From NCBI GenBank assembly GCA_008828725.1, contig MEHQ01002123.1, forward strand, positions 704,887 to 768,886: DNA of 64,000 bases, in the 5' to 3' direction. How positions within the stretch are numbered: the stretch's first letter is position 1; the number at the start of each line of letters is the position of its first letter. The position numbers and the translations under genes were made by a program. Source of the stretch: Saccharina japonica (lineage: Eukaryota; Sar; Phaeophyceae; Laminariales; Laminariaceae). The notes under the pieces are model-generated. The model saw nothing but the letters and a program-made list of their open reading frames with translations, searched no databases and was not told the origin of the DNA. This document shows, in pieces, positions 14,201 to 25,590 of this stretch.

Positions 14201-16773
14201 AAGGGGTTAAACCTAGCAGTAAAGGAGTAAAAAATGGCGGTGGTCTACGTTCCGGGAGAGTAGGCAGTATTTACTCTACACTGCAATGCAAATCACACCA
14301 CAGCAGCACAGAGCATACAGTACAACCCAGTGCCAGCTTTGCATACAGCATAATGCGCAGTATTCCAGATGTTTACACCTAGCCCAGCAGTACACAACAC
14401 ATATAGTCTACTAATAGTGCAGTACACAATGCAGCAGTGCAGTGAATCATGGTATGCCATTCAATACGATGCACTACATTCCAGTACTGTAGTATGAATA
14501 CCTGCCCATATGGCCGTAGAGCAGTCCGAAGAATCTTCTGAGGTTGGAGTCCACGCCCTCGCACATGATCAGCCCCTGCACCCCAGTTGACCACCAAAAG
14601 AACAGCACAAACACAGCCGTGAAGGAGGTGCCTCGAGCGCCAAATTAGCCAAGGAGGCAGCGTCACGCACTATATACAGCACTTTACAGCAGATAACTGG
14701 TATACCATTGTCAAGTCTGCAGTAGAGTACCGGTATACCATTGTGTACTCTAAGTGCTGGTTTACCATTCGGTGCTCTCCTGTATAGTATTATGTACCAG
14801 GTACTGTGTGTTCCTGCTAAATGTAAGGCACTACTATACTGGCACTGCATAATACACTACAATATGGATACTGCACTGGCAGCAGGTTAACATGCCACCA
14901 CTAGGTGCTCCCAGGGCCACCAGGAACCACCAGCACTTCGGTGGCAAATGAGATGAGAGACATACTGCGGTATTGCCGTTTGGGCGTGTTCAAACCTCGG
15001 CACATTCATACCCTGGCTCGTGTGTCAACCGAAGGGAGCTGTCAAGTACCAGGTACCTGGTATACTCTTGTACATTGCGGGTAGAGGACAAAGTTACTCT
15101 ACAAAATCTGAACGAATACCACTACTCGTAGCGCAAACGTTAGGCCAAACATGGTACACCGGATGTCCGCTGTGTTACTACTTACAGCCCGTTGTTTGTA
15201 GGTATGGCTTACCCGGGGACCATCATCATTTCGTTTCATGCATCTAGTGAACAACCATAGCTATCGTCGGATTCATTCGTGGGTGACGTGTATACGACAC
15301 TGCAGGAGTACCGATGCGTTCACTCATTGCTTGTTTCTGTGATATGCGAAGAGCACGCTGCAGGACTATTACGGGGGAACATACTAAATACATATATAAA
15401 GGACCTACGATAACACTACTGTAACACCTGTATATTCAACTAGTTTTAGTAACAACATTTGGGTCTATGTACTGTGGTCCTCCTTAATACCAAAACTACA
15501 GTAGTAGCTCTACCATTCTACCATGAAACATTAAATCATACACATTGAGTACCAAGCAATCTATGCTCCCAGTCCCATGTTGCTATTAATAGTTTGCCCC
15601 GACCTGACTCTCATGAAGAATGAGCATTGCTGCGAAAAGTATATTGTAGATGGCGATGAAGAACCGGGTGAACGACGACAGATTCCACAGCTGCAGCACC
15701 ACGGCCACGAGCACGAGCACCACCAACGCCAGCATCGTCACCGAGGTGTTCGCAGCAGGCAACATGTCACAACAGACAGCGAAAATGCCAACACACGACA
15801 AGCGGTAGAGGCGACACCCACGTTACACAAGGCATTCAAGCGTTCACTGTTGACTGCCTTTTTCAAGGGCACTTTCCAGACCTCACCACCAAGCACAGGC
15901 ACATACGACAGCACCCCTTAGGCGCTAGACCCGAACATAGACTAAAAAGCACCAGTAAACAGCACGCGGGAACCATAATGTGAGCTTCTACTACTGTATA
16001 CTATACCAACAACAGACTGTACGTGGCATTCATACGATTTCAACGATTCGCAGTCCGAGGTGGCGATAATATGGGCAGCTTGATGTCACTGCAAGTGCTC
16101 GTCCAACACAGTAACGTTCATTCAATCAACATTTCGAAATGCAATACATGCCAGGCGAAACGCAGCATGAAAAGGCGCGATCGAGTGAGCCATTTTTGGA
16201 ATGACTTCGCCGTTCTGTTTTTTCTTTTCAACATTGTTTTTACCAGGTACATTCTATGGTTTCTTTCCTAAGGCGGCTACGATAGTCAGGAAAAGCCACT
16301 GATTCGCTGATAAATACAGCAGACTCTCATTGCCGAAGTAAGCTGTAGTTTTAGCTCTCGACGCCGTGTATGCACCGCCGTGTATCGTGTACCGCCGTGT
16401 ATAACTTGACGTTGAAGCTCAACAATGGTGTCTAGGGCACATAAACATGGCCATCGCCACCATCGGCTACCTGATTAGTCTAAACGTGTCGGGTGATCAG
16501 ATCACCAAGAGTTACCTCAACAAACGATGCGATGATCACCATGGGCTATGCCGCGATAACCGCAGCAGTCACGGGCTACACCACCCATGACGACAAGAGC
16601 ACGACATGAGCACGACATGAGCACGGCATGAGCATGACATGAGCATGACATGAGCATGGCACGAGCATGACGATGTGAGCATGACACGAGCATGGCCTTA
16701 CCTCAACGAAGGACGCGACGATCATCATTACCCCCAGCATGAGGGAAGCGATCCGGAAGCCGAACCGTACCAT
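11229..16773 (-). CDS. Four-helix TVP15 / COPI-associated-like membrane protein
   Basis: Probably a small integral Golgi or vesicle membrane protein; role inferred from family resemblance only. Minus-strand exons are 16773-16702 (MVRFGFRIASLMLGVMMIVA..., helix 1), 15690-15604 (WNLSSFTRFFIAIYNILFAA..., helix 2), 14575-14502 (GLIMCEGVDSNLRRFFGLLY...) and 11316 onward (RALFIIFIAFLNFALTDAGW..., helix 4). Splice sites are GT-AG and the phases join as 0, 0, 2. The helix pattern and the FGLLYGHMGRALF segment resemble PF08507. If the last exon reads through, it stops at about 11229 and the product is about 107 aa, short for TVP15 (about 140). Alternatively it splices at tg|gttagg (11260/11259) to a terminal exon near 11.09-11.0 kb. 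The start is the first Met of helix 1. The large third intron holds the 12-13 kb tandem duplication. Confidence 0.72.
11868..12442. repeat. Tandem duplication unit 1 (about 575 bp)
   Basis: First of two adjacent units starting at a GCATGTA...GTAGC.GCGTGTAAAA block and ending ...GTCGGCGAGCACG.TGAGGGA. Identity to the next unit is high along the whole length, including non-coding stretches (for example CAGATATCATCGCATATTAA), so this is a recent segmental duplication rather than only conserved coding sequence. A TACG microsatellite lies just to its left at 11835-11862. It sits in intron 3 of the TVP15-like gene. Confidence 0.9.
12443..13117. repeat. Tandem duplication unit 2
   Basis: Second copy of the unit at 11868-12442. 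It extends further right to a CAATTTTGTACATGTATTTA block that is also present at the end of the rearranged third copy (19752-20346). On the minus strand all three copies keep the peptide DP[CY][SF]AYSAKGGLGRA and a second conserved stretch around MRAV.AA.F. A once-coding origin is possible, but no protein family is recognised. Confidence 0.88.
13214..13300. repeat. 21-bp tandem repeat, four copies
   Basis: Four almost perfect copies of CCATTGGTGAAGTGTAGTATA in intron 3 of the TVP15-like gene, directly right of an ACCCTATAACCCC stretch. Confidence 0.95.
15369..15486. mobile_element. TA-flanked MITE (TTACGGGGG family), copy 1
   Basis: Begins TTACGGGGGAACATAC and ends GTACTGTGGTCCTCCTTAA, with a TA dinucleotide immediately outside each end. 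The TIR and TA target site match copies at 51230 and 61244. The internal AAATAC..TATA and TTTGG words are shared. This is the most diverged copy. A TA target site is typical of Tc1/mariner-type elements; no transposase is present. It lies in intron 2 of the TVP15-like gene. Confidence 0.82.
16505..16570 (-). pseudogene. Diverged partial copy of the TVP15-like first exon
   Basis: On the minus strand GTGATCATCGCATCGTTTGT then TGAG|GTAACT repeats the end and donor of the real exon at 16773-16702 (ATGATCGTCGCGTCCTTCGT then TGAG|GTAAGG). The upstream part does not match and has an in-frame stop, so it is a broken partial duplicate. The 12-bp minisatellite at 16590-16700 separates the two copies. 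Either donor-like site could in principle be used. Confidence 0.65.
16590..16700. repeat. GAGCATGACAT-type minisatellite
   Basis: Repeated (C)GAGCA[TC]GACAT units of 10-12 bp directly downstream of the donor of TVP15-like exon 1. A related word (GAGCATGGTTGCA) forms a smaller array at 36056-36112. Confidence 0.88.
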
Positions 16774-17290
16774 GTTACTGGGTACAAGGTACGACACACG
16801 GCACACGACGCATGGATCATGGCAAATACGAGATGGCACATGAGTCACACGTCATATAACACGGAGCGATCGCGGATGCGTGACCGCCACACAGGCTTGG
16901 GGATACGATTATGGTTATAGCGGTGGAGTAAGGGTGGAGTAGAGGCCATAATGGTGTAGTTTGGCAGAATGCGTAGACTTGGCTGCCTCAGGCAATGAAG
17001 ACAATGCAGGTAATGCAAGCAATGAAGTCACTTTTCGTTCGCGGGCGAATCAAGCAGTCCAACTAAATCAGCCCAAACAGGCACGATATCCACTCCGCGC
17101 GAAGACGAGCACGATCTTTATATATCTGATACATACCTGGTACATAGGCAGCGGTCGTGGATGTTCCAAGTACGACCGTAGCATTAAACTATACCTGGTA
17201 CAGTGTACGTACCAGGTATCAATCAATCGGTTTCAGTTGCCGTTATACGTACAGGCTGGTTCAAGCTACCACCCAAAATTCATTCAGTGG

Positions 17291-17573
17291 CGAATGTCCA
17301 CGCCGTTTTTTGGAGATAGACCCTGAGATTTGGTACACGTACACGTGTTTTATGCGCCCTACCCGAGACTTTAACGCATGTTTTTTTTTTTTTTTTTCCG
17401 TCAGATATTGCTTGTTTTGTAATTTTTTGGGAAATTTGGGTCTTAAGAGAGCCGAAATTTCCGGCGGAAAAAAAAAAAAAATACATTCGTAAAAGGCTCG
17501 GGTAGGGCGCATAAAACACGTGTACGTGTACCAAATCTCAGGGTCTATCTCCAAAAAACGGCGTGGACATTCG
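17291..17573. mobile_element. Large hairpin element (MITE-like) with about 108-bp inverted arms
   Basis: The left arm starting CGAATGTCCACGCCGTTTTT is repeated almost perfectly as the reverse complement ending at 17573. Arms run about 108 bp around a 65-70 bp centre with long T and A runs. No coding capacity is present. No clear target-site duplication is visible, so the class is unknown. Similarity is near perfect through the first 85 bases of each arm, which suggests youth or gene conversion. Confidence 0.9.
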
Positions 17574-19359
17574 GACTTTTGTGCGGTAAAAATGCAAAAA
17601 TAGGCGTTGCCTCGTAATTACTTAGTTTCAGTATACAATCGATTTTGGGCGTTAATTATGACTTAATATGATCATACGCAGTCAGATCTTCGAAAAATTG
17701 CGTGAAACTTTGTACAAACATGCCTTGGACCACCTGGAAGCGGCTCGTTCAGAAAAAAAAATTGGGTGGGAAAAATGTTTTCCTACGGAAACGCCTGACT
17801 ATTGTTGACCACTTTGAAGGCCTGTGATTGGTCGGGCCACATTTTCGGCGGTAGCGCCAGTTCTAGGTCCTTGAACAAAAAAACTGGCGATGTCACCCTC
17901 TTCCACTGTTCATGGCGGTCAGTATGATATTAAATATGTGACATTGGAGTTGCTATTGCATGCGGCATTCGTGACTGACGAATTTTTGGGTGATATGCCT
18001 GAACCAGCTCGTATTAGTCGTATGGTACAGTATTGTCTACATCAGCACGTCGGAATCACTGCTCACAGCTTGAGAGCCACATCTTCGACCGGCTGACTTG
18101 CTTGCGGTGGGAATCACGGAGGTTGCAAATGTTGATATTTTGATACTCGAGATGTTTGGATTTTTTTATATTTTGAACTTTGAGTTATGAGTTCTTGTAC
18201 CAGGTATGTTAATATTTCATATTGTGACACTTTAGTGGTCAAGGTTGTCAGAAGGGTTGTCACCAGACAGTGCCGGAGTCTCCACTAACTGCGCCTGGTG
18301 AGTTTCCGTACCTCCAACGTATAATGACATGAGTCTTCAAGTCACCTCTACTTGTAAAAATACACATGTGTCGTTCTACAGCACTTGGTCCACATGTCAC
18401 CGTCTTACGAACAACACCAACAACATACAAAAACTACGAACATAATTATACCCCGTAAATACGATACCGCGTGCGTGGACAGCAGCGGAGCAAGCGTCCA
18501 CGTGGTGGTCCGGGTGTAAGCTGTCAACACAAACGTGCCATATCTCCATCCCATTCCGCCCATGACGTGATGAACGTAATCCACATGTTGCAACTACAAC
18601 CCGGTGCTGACTCTTGCTTTCCACATGGCCCAGGACAAAGCACTTTACACCTACACGGATATCCTTGCGGGGAAAACAGCAAAGAACGCTACCATCAACC
18701 ATGCGGCGTCTAAAGTACCGGTAGTCACCTGTCGGCCATCTCCGCCTTAACGCCGTAGCCCTGGCCCCCCTCCTCGCCCCCCCCCATCCTGTACAAAACA
18801 AACCGATGGGTTACGGGAAGGGGTACATAAGGGTTACAAAACGGATACAAAACGGTGACAAATGTTTCAAAATGGCTACAGCAGTATAAACGTGTGCCAT
18901 CCATCGGTTGCAAACAGCTAAACGGGTTGCCGCCAAAGCGCACGAAACGGGACAGGGCCGGAGAACAATCCCAAGAGCAAGAGCAAGCGGGAACAGGGGC
19001 TACCCAACAAAGCCCTTATAGTGCCCATTGTGAACACAAATGACGAAAGCGATGCATGGCGCTTTGGGCTAGTCTTACTGATGTACTGATGTTTTACTCC
19101 GCACAAGAGGGGCAATAAGGACGCAACATGTAGTGCAGCAGTATGTATTGTTGTGCATAACGGCTACGAGTAACGCTTTAAGGTTCAAGATGAGGGTACC
19201 GCAAGGAAAAGCGGCTAGGTTTGGATACAAGCTATACTTGGAATAACGGTATTTTTTAGATGGCCCTACGATACGCAAAATATGAGTGCACAAACGACGA
19301 ATACCATAGTATAGTATCCTTCATTGTATGGCACCAAGGAGCCCGTGATGCTGGGGTCG

Positions 19360-19765
19360 GGAACACATCTATGAATGATGGTTTCCGGAATACACTGCAA
19401 GAAGTGGTACGAAACGCTCTCGAATCGTGTCTTCTTGAGGGCCTTGGTATACACCAAGGTATGGTCGGAGCGTCGTCGGCGCTGGAAGCCAATGGCTCGC
19501 AACACGAGGCCACGATGCGCAGTTCGGAGATTGACGAATTGCTTATGGTTGAGGGTCCACGTCACACGCCCGCACATCAGCGTCGCAACCACCTCGGCCT
19601 TTAGGATGCGGGCTTTCAGGCCGGGCGGGGTGGTCGCCATATCGCAAAGCTCTGGACCGAACCGGTTGTAGCACGCCCACATGAGTCGGATCCGTCGACT
19701 GGTCTCAATCGAGAGGTTAAAAAGTGCCTTCGTGGACAACGCCGCCCAGCTATGAAAATCCGGGT
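19360..19765 (-). mobile_element. LINE (non-LTR retrotransposon) reverse-transcriptase C-terminal fragment
   Basis: The minus-strand frame reads SRRIRLMWACYNRFGPELCD, then LKARILKAEVVATLMCGRVT, then LRTAHRGLVLRAIGFQRRRR and SDHTLVYTKALKKTRFESV. This matches the post-catalytic 'thumb/C-terminal' block typical of LINE reverse transcriptases (pattern LK.R.LKAEV...L.YG..TWTL...LRTAH...LLR.IGFQRR). The catalytic YADD part is missing, so it is a truncated fragment. Its upstream end at about 19765 abuts sequence of the 12-kb repeat unit. Confidence 0.9.
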
Positions 19766-20346
19766 TCGTCGTCGACATAAAAAACGGAATCTCGGATCAT
19801 GCGTGTCGCGTGAAAAAACAAAAAAAACATGTGCTCTCCATCACCATACTCTTGGTGAACGTTGCAGCGTCCACCGCCCGCATGTTCACGCCACGGGCGA
19901 ACGCGAGGCCCTGCCCGGTACAAGCCAGGCCAGCGGGCACGATCACGGATAAATCGCCCGAAGACGTTTACCGCCTCGCGAGAAAATATCCCGACACGCT
20001 CCTGCAGGGCGCATGCGGTAGATTTTTATGTGGATCGCAAGGTCCAAACAGGTAATCATCCTGCACGGGACTGTCAGAAAATACGACGTACGTACGGCGA
20101 GCCCGTGACAAAAAGGCATGAAGTCCTAAAAAAAACGCACCCCCGTGAGACACGGGTTGGGCACGGCCGAGGCCGCCCTTGGCAGAGTAGGCAAAGTAGG
20201 GGTCGGAGAGAACGATGAGGAGGTTGCGGACCGCCAGGTGGACCTCATCGCGAGGTATCGCGAAAATGGCTCAAATGTACGTTCAAGAAAAGCTGTGAAG
20301 CGTTCACAAAGCAGCACCTGCAATTTTGTACATGTATTTATATATG
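19752..20346. repeat. Rearranged third copy of the 12-kb duplication unit
   Basis: Blocks of the units at 11868-13117 reappear here in altered order. An AAATCCGGGTT.GTCGTC.ACA block is followed directly by the TGTGCTCTCCATCACCATA block and then, after a gap, by the GTGAGACA.G.GTTGGGCACG block. On the minus strand the frame DEVHLAVRNLLIVLSDPYFA then YSAKGGLGRAQ stays open. It is more diverged than the 12-kb pair. Confidence 0.82.
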
Positions 20347-20589
20347 ACTGCTGTACAGCTGCCGTTGTAGCTCCGCTTACAGCGCGATAAACACGAACAA
20401 CAGCGATGAACAGCATACTAGGGACATGTCCTTATTGATAACATCCACACTCGAAAGTCTGTAATCACTTACGAGCCGCTGATGATCTGCTGCGTGCGGG
20501 ATGCAACTGCTACACAGGTGCAGCTGTGCATAGCCCCGCTTGTTCCTCATAATAATCCGTCTCTCTCACTGTAGTTATCAACGAGACTT

Positions 20590-20965
20590 GGAAGGGCTTT
20601 TTTTGCCGGGGGTGCAAATCTTAATCTTGCCTTATGTCTCAAGCTCCCGGGCGTCCGCATAGGTTTCCATGACGGTGGTGCTGGCACGGCGGCCGACGCT
20701 CCCGAAGGGGTGAGGGTCGGAAAAAATACACCCGAAGAAAGCACGCCAAAAATTACCTCATGTGGGGGGAATGAGTCACGAAATGCTCCAGGATCATTGA
20801 CAGGGCAGGGTTTCGCCGAGACGCCGACCTCGAGGCCGCGCACGAGACGCGTGCGGGCAGATCCACGGGCACACAAGGCGGGCGCGCGCCCCGGCGAAGA
20901 AACCGCGCGGAAAGGCGGTAGGTGGCAGGAGAGATCAGCAGTCAGCTGCGCCTGAGGACCATCAT
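20590..20965. other. GC-rich patch with long open frames on both strands
   Basis: Markedly GC-richer than its surroundings. The minus strand is open for about 148 codons and the plus strand for 81 codons. No domain is recognised. Another minus frame ends ...ASTTVMETYADARELET-stop. Open frames on both strands may simply follow from high GC. It could be a captured gene fragment; no function is proposed. Confidence 0.4.
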
Positions 20966-21656
20966 CGGTAAAATTATAAAATGATGCTCGCACTTTGTCG
21001 TACCGGAGACCCGGTACTCGTACATACGTATACGAGTTCGTATGGGCACAGTGCCTATACGTATGGCGATTTTATCTAAGGATTTTTAAGGACTGACCAA
21101 TCAAAGGCTGTACAAGCAGTATGACAAGACCGATCACATGCGAGTTTTGTAAGGATTATCCAAGGACGGGCGGTGGTGATTTGTGGGGCAGTCTCGCCGC
21201 TGCCGGGCCTGACAGTCTCGGCGCTGCCTGGAAGTCAGACGTGCCGGCGTGCGAGACAGAGAAATAGCGCTGTTGCAGGTCGGACATTCGGACAATCGTC
21301 CCCGCAAAGGGCGGCCCAGCACCCTCATGGTGTGGCGGTATTTCCCGCCTGTAGTATGTGCCTAGTTTGGTGTTCTTGGGACCCTGCGCTCTGTCCCTAT
21401 GAGAGGGTCGAAAGTCAGGGCCACTGCAGGCTGCTCTGTCCCTACACGTACAACCATCTGCCCAAAGATGCACAAGCTGTTGAGTGCGTGCGCGTATCCA
21501 CACCACAGCAACCCCAGCACCAGACTACATAACCAGCGGCAGTAGCTTTGCCTCTGTGGATTCGAGCCCTCGCGGATACCTGCAGCAGCGAGCGAACCCC
21601 GTACTCGTAGTAAGCAGGACGGGTTTTCCTTCAGATTGCACACAGAAAATGCCACA

Positions 21657-21815
21657 CACTGTCCGCAAATATAAGATATTTTCAATACTCATAATAATGC
21701 TCAAAAATTCCCTATATTTCCGGACAAAGGGGTAGCAGCAGTACCACTCTGTCCGGAAATGTAAGGATTTATTGGTACTTGTATTAATACTCATACCGTC
21801 CTTACATTTTCGGAC
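21657..21815. mobile_element. Twin 67-bp hairpins with TGTCCG ends
   Basis: Two adjacent inverted repeats, TGTCCGCAAATATAAG...TATATTTCCGGACA and TGTCCGGAAATGTAAG...CTTACATTTTCGGACA. Their centres share AATACTCAT. The ends are TGTCCG/CGGACA. They look like a tandem pair of very short foldback or MITE elements. No target duplication was resolved. Confidence 0.82.
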
Positions 21816-24800
21816 AAACACGTCGTATATCGTCGACGTGAAAAACTAGCTCTAACCCAACTCTAAAACCAAGTTAAATGAACTCTCCCGTAGGAAAACA
21901 TCCCAATAATTTAATGCCTTAGAAAAAGTGGGGATCGGAGCCCGTATGTATGTATCATATGTATGATATGTGTACGCACTCGTACGACTACTGCGGTTGT
22001 GTACGTCCCGATACTATTAATACGAGTACTCTGTACCTCTACTCGTACGTACTGTAGCACCCACGGACATACTTTTCAGCAGCTCGTAGACGTACAGTAA
22101 GTAGATCTGATCTGTGAACTGTGAGGGCAGGAACGCGTGCAGCCCTTTGATCCTTACCTACTGAAAGTTGTTGTCGAGCACGAACTCGTCAACGATTGAC
22201 GACGACACCTATTTAAATTGGTATGATACACCTCGTGCGTGGTATACGATATCTTATGTACAGAGGTGTGTACGTGCAGACGTGCAGCCTTCGAGAGCAG
22301 GCAAGCTGTAACGGCGCACCGAGTATTATGTCATGATGGCCCCGTGCAGCGCAACGCACCACTTCAACGCGTTGCTATTCCGCGTAACAAGGGAAATGAA
22401 TATTCCGGCCCTAACGAACATACGGTCGCCTGTTCTCTGTTCAAAGGATTGAAGGATCATCCCATCACCGGGCCGTGCTTCACTTGTGTTCGCTGCTGTT
22501 CTGCGGACTCGGTACTCAGAAACACGGCACGGAACGTACCGTAGAACAGAGCCATTTTGCTGAAGCAGAAGCACGAATGGGCCGGTGATTGCAGTGACCG
22601 TAGTTTGAAATACCACTACACCCCACTGCCTTGCTCTACGACAATGGCTCACATGTTCATATGTTGGTCTTGTTGAGGCCAAGACGAATGAGTCGCCATC
22701 TTTGATCTGTTGCCCTCGGTGCTCGTGCCAGCTAGGTGCGCTTGTGCATTGCGTGCTCCGCTGTTGCTGTTGATCGTCGGAAAACGCTTCCCGACTTCCC
22801 GATACAAAACTGCCACCCCGTCACTATAAACCCACCAAAAACCCATCCCGATTGAAGTGACGGAAAGCAGTCGCCTTACCACTTTGACGGCCTGCCTACT
22901 GGTTTCACAACACGGCGGAGCTATTGTTTGCGAGTAAGCCATGAACATGCACTGCCGAAGTATCGTGAGAGCTGCGGCGCGTGCGTGTAATCAACCAGGG
23001 CCGAAGGTACCCACAGGAACAAGTGGTGTAGTTCAGCAGCGCTGTTCTGGAGTCGTCTCTGATAAGAGTCGGGTGAGATGCATTTCCAGCGCTACTGCTA
23101 CAACTGCGAGGAGCTCCCCTACAGCCAAGGGGGTCGTGTCATCTCGAGGTAAGCTGAGTGCCATTCCCAGGGTCGGGTTGTTGGGGATGCCTGGCCTTGT
23201 GCTGCTGTTACCAACGAGGTTTGCGGGTTGAGAGATGGTTCAATGATCGGCGGAATAACTTGTCTCACACAAGCGTTACATTTCTTGTCGTTGGTGTTAT
23301 TGCTGAAATTGCTGGAGCGCGAAGCGCTACATGGCGCTTACACTATTAATTATTAATCGTAGGAGTACAGAGTCAGTACTCGTACGAGCAGTTCGTAGGG
23401 TCGTAGGGTCATATTATACTTCTGCACATACACATCAGACACATATGTACGACGGTCATGTTGATGGTTGCTCGTGATGTGGCTAGGATTGGACACTCGT
23501 GCCTCGTGTGACTTGATCACTGCGATCGTTTAGACTGCAGCGGCAGCCGGCAGCAGCAGCAGGACTTCGGTATGCTGCGCGTAGCACCTGGTACATACCT
23601 CGTATACTTCGTACGTATGGATATACACGTAATCACCGCTAGATAAACGCGTGCAGAGTAAACGACAGCAACGACAGCAGCCGCAGCACCGGTATGAGCA
23701 GTGCGAGTACTGCTTGTAGCGATACGGAAACAACAAAGTGCCAATGGCTCGGAGTTTTCCCTGACCGCCGTTTCTGTTTGTTTTGTTTTTATAGAATTGT
23801 CACAAATACGTCAGCTGTGAGTACGTCCGATTGAATGATTTTCAATGTACAAATAGCAGTCTACGAGAACGGTACGTGTCATACACGTGCACCAGGTACC
23901 TGGTAGTATTATTAGTAGTAGAGCGTGTTTGATCGAGTTTATTCTGGTTTTGGCGAAACCAGGCGTTTTTTTAGGCACTCGAACCTTGTAGGACGGCAGC
24001 TGTTTATCTTGGCCATAACGCTCCGACTAACTCGATATGAAGCGTTGCAATACAAGGGAGCTGCGTACGTTGGCATAGGGCGCGTGTCAAACGCCTGGTA
24101 CCCTTGTGTGATTCGGCGTGGCATCAGCGACGTGGAGTCGAGAAACACGCGAAAATGAGAAGACATGAACATTTGGCCGTTCGACATGAATCGAGCTCAC
24201 GGGCGGGTTGCTTACGGCTGCGACAGCAGCCCAAGGCCGCCAAACCGAGCACCCCGGCCGTTTGTGTGGCGTTTGAGACAAGACCTAAGCTGAAATCGGA
24301 AATCGAGCGGTCACTGATAGGCAGAAGTTATTACAGCGTACGTATCAAGCCGCTGTTTTAACGTGTGATGGTTGACATTTGATCTTGTCAAAAAGCCTAC
24401 AAGATGAGCATCTAAAACCGTCAACACCCATCGAGAGACCCACATTGACCTGCAGCTCCTGCGTACGTAGAGAAAAATTGGTGACCACCATAAGAAAGCT
24501 GGCTGGTGTGCTGATGCAGCAGATCAGGGGGTCAAGGTACAGTAACCAGTGCGAATTATAGCCTACCCGGCATTGCGATTCCGCGTGCTGTCGCTACTAT
24601 ATACCTGGTACGTAAACTGGCCTCTAAACTACCCCTAAAGTTGTTAGTTTTCTCGTGTTTTCTCTTGTAATCTGCCCGTTTCCTGCGAGTGCGCAGTACG
24701 GTCACCAAGAGCATGGTCGTTCGGAATCCTGCTAGCCGATCGTTGACTGTAACAAACGTTAACAGCCGAGGAAGTTCCCTATTTTTGAACACGTCACTGC

Positions 24801-25359
24801 CGTAATGCCGTATAGCTGGGGCCTTTTAAATATAAATGTGTGGGGCCTCCGACTTTGTCTCCCTGTTGACCCTGATCCACGAAGTTTACTCATGTCATAC
24901 TGATGTCATAACACACGTGGTCCCACAAGGTGAATCTGCTGTTGCACTACTATAGTACGAAACAGCACAGCCCACTGGACGAGCAGTCGTGACATATACA
25001 AGTACGAGTAGCCGCCTACTACTGCTGTAGTTTACGTACGAGTACGTAATGTGCAGCAGGATCAGCATTATACTCGTATTAATATATAGTATGTCGCAGT
25101 AGCTTCAAAGCTACCGACCAAACGCGACACATGGCGTATGGTACCAGGTAAACGGTACGATGATACGGTGGCACGGAATGTAGCGTAATCTTCCCCTTCC
25201 CCCGGTTGGATTGTTCTGTCCGACTGCTGTGCCGAATGGAGGTACAGGTACATCGAGGTCTACTATTAGTAAGAGGGGGATCATGTAGGCGACCTGGCCA
25301 CGTTAGGCATGTCGATACGTGATGTAACGTTTATCCTCCCCTCCGTCTTTTCAGTCGTG

Positions 25360-25530
25360 TGCTCTCTGCCTCTGCCGCTCTCTGCCTGTGCTGATCTCTG
25401 TCTGTGCTTATTTCTGTCTGTGCTTTTCTCTGCCTGTGCCGCTCTCTGCCTGTGTGTATCTCTGCCTGTGCTTATCTCCGCCTGTGCTGGTCTCTGCTTG
25501 TACTGGTGTCTGCCTGTGCGGAATGAAGGT
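25360..25530. repeat. CTCTGCCTGTGC minisatellite upstream of the FUN14 gene
   Basis: Imperfect units CTCTGCCTGTGC and T[TC]TCTGTCTGTGCTTA are repeated just upstream of the proposed FUN14 start. The long Leu/Cys/Ser open frame through it (from 25309) is a product of the repeat and of an 18-bp-like period, not evidence for coding. Confidence 0.88.
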
Positions 25531-25590
25531 GGCGGCACAACACGGTCTATTAACAGGGGGTTCATGTGGTCGACATTGGCCACGTTAGGC

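Larger units (their letters stand above)
16774..25590. other. Intergenic, TE-rich region between divergent genes
   Basis: About 8.8 kb between the TVP15-like start codon (minus) and the FUN14 start codon (plus). It contains a hairpin element (17291-17573), a LINE fragment (about 19360-19765), a rearranged copy of the 12-kb duplication unit (19752-20346), a GC-rich patch (20590-20965) and twin hairpins (21657-21815). No host gene could be supported. Minus-strand frames at 18.40-18.75 kb contain one hydrophobic segment (DAAWLMVAFFAVFPARI) but no confident exon chain. Confidence 0.6.

Noticed and set aside
17890-18096. Short plus-strand frame ending GITAHSLRATSSTG, reminiscent of a tyrosine-recombinase HxLR box
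   Set aside because: Only one short motif matches and no other recombinase box could be identified; treated as chance or an unidentifiable fossil.
19266-19778. Treating the 170-codon minus frame as a host gene
   Set aside because: Its central 120 residues match the LINE reverse-transcriptase C-terminal block, so it is a transposon fragment.
21156-21532. Long overlapping frames on both strands
   Set aside because: Open on both strands because of local GC content and a CGGCAGCGGCGAGACTG repeat; no motif supports either.
25309-25590. Leu/Cys/Ser-rich open frame upstream of the FUN14 start
   Set aside because: It is a translation of the CTCTGCCTGTGC minisatellite; only the part from 25591 is kept as possible coding sequence.
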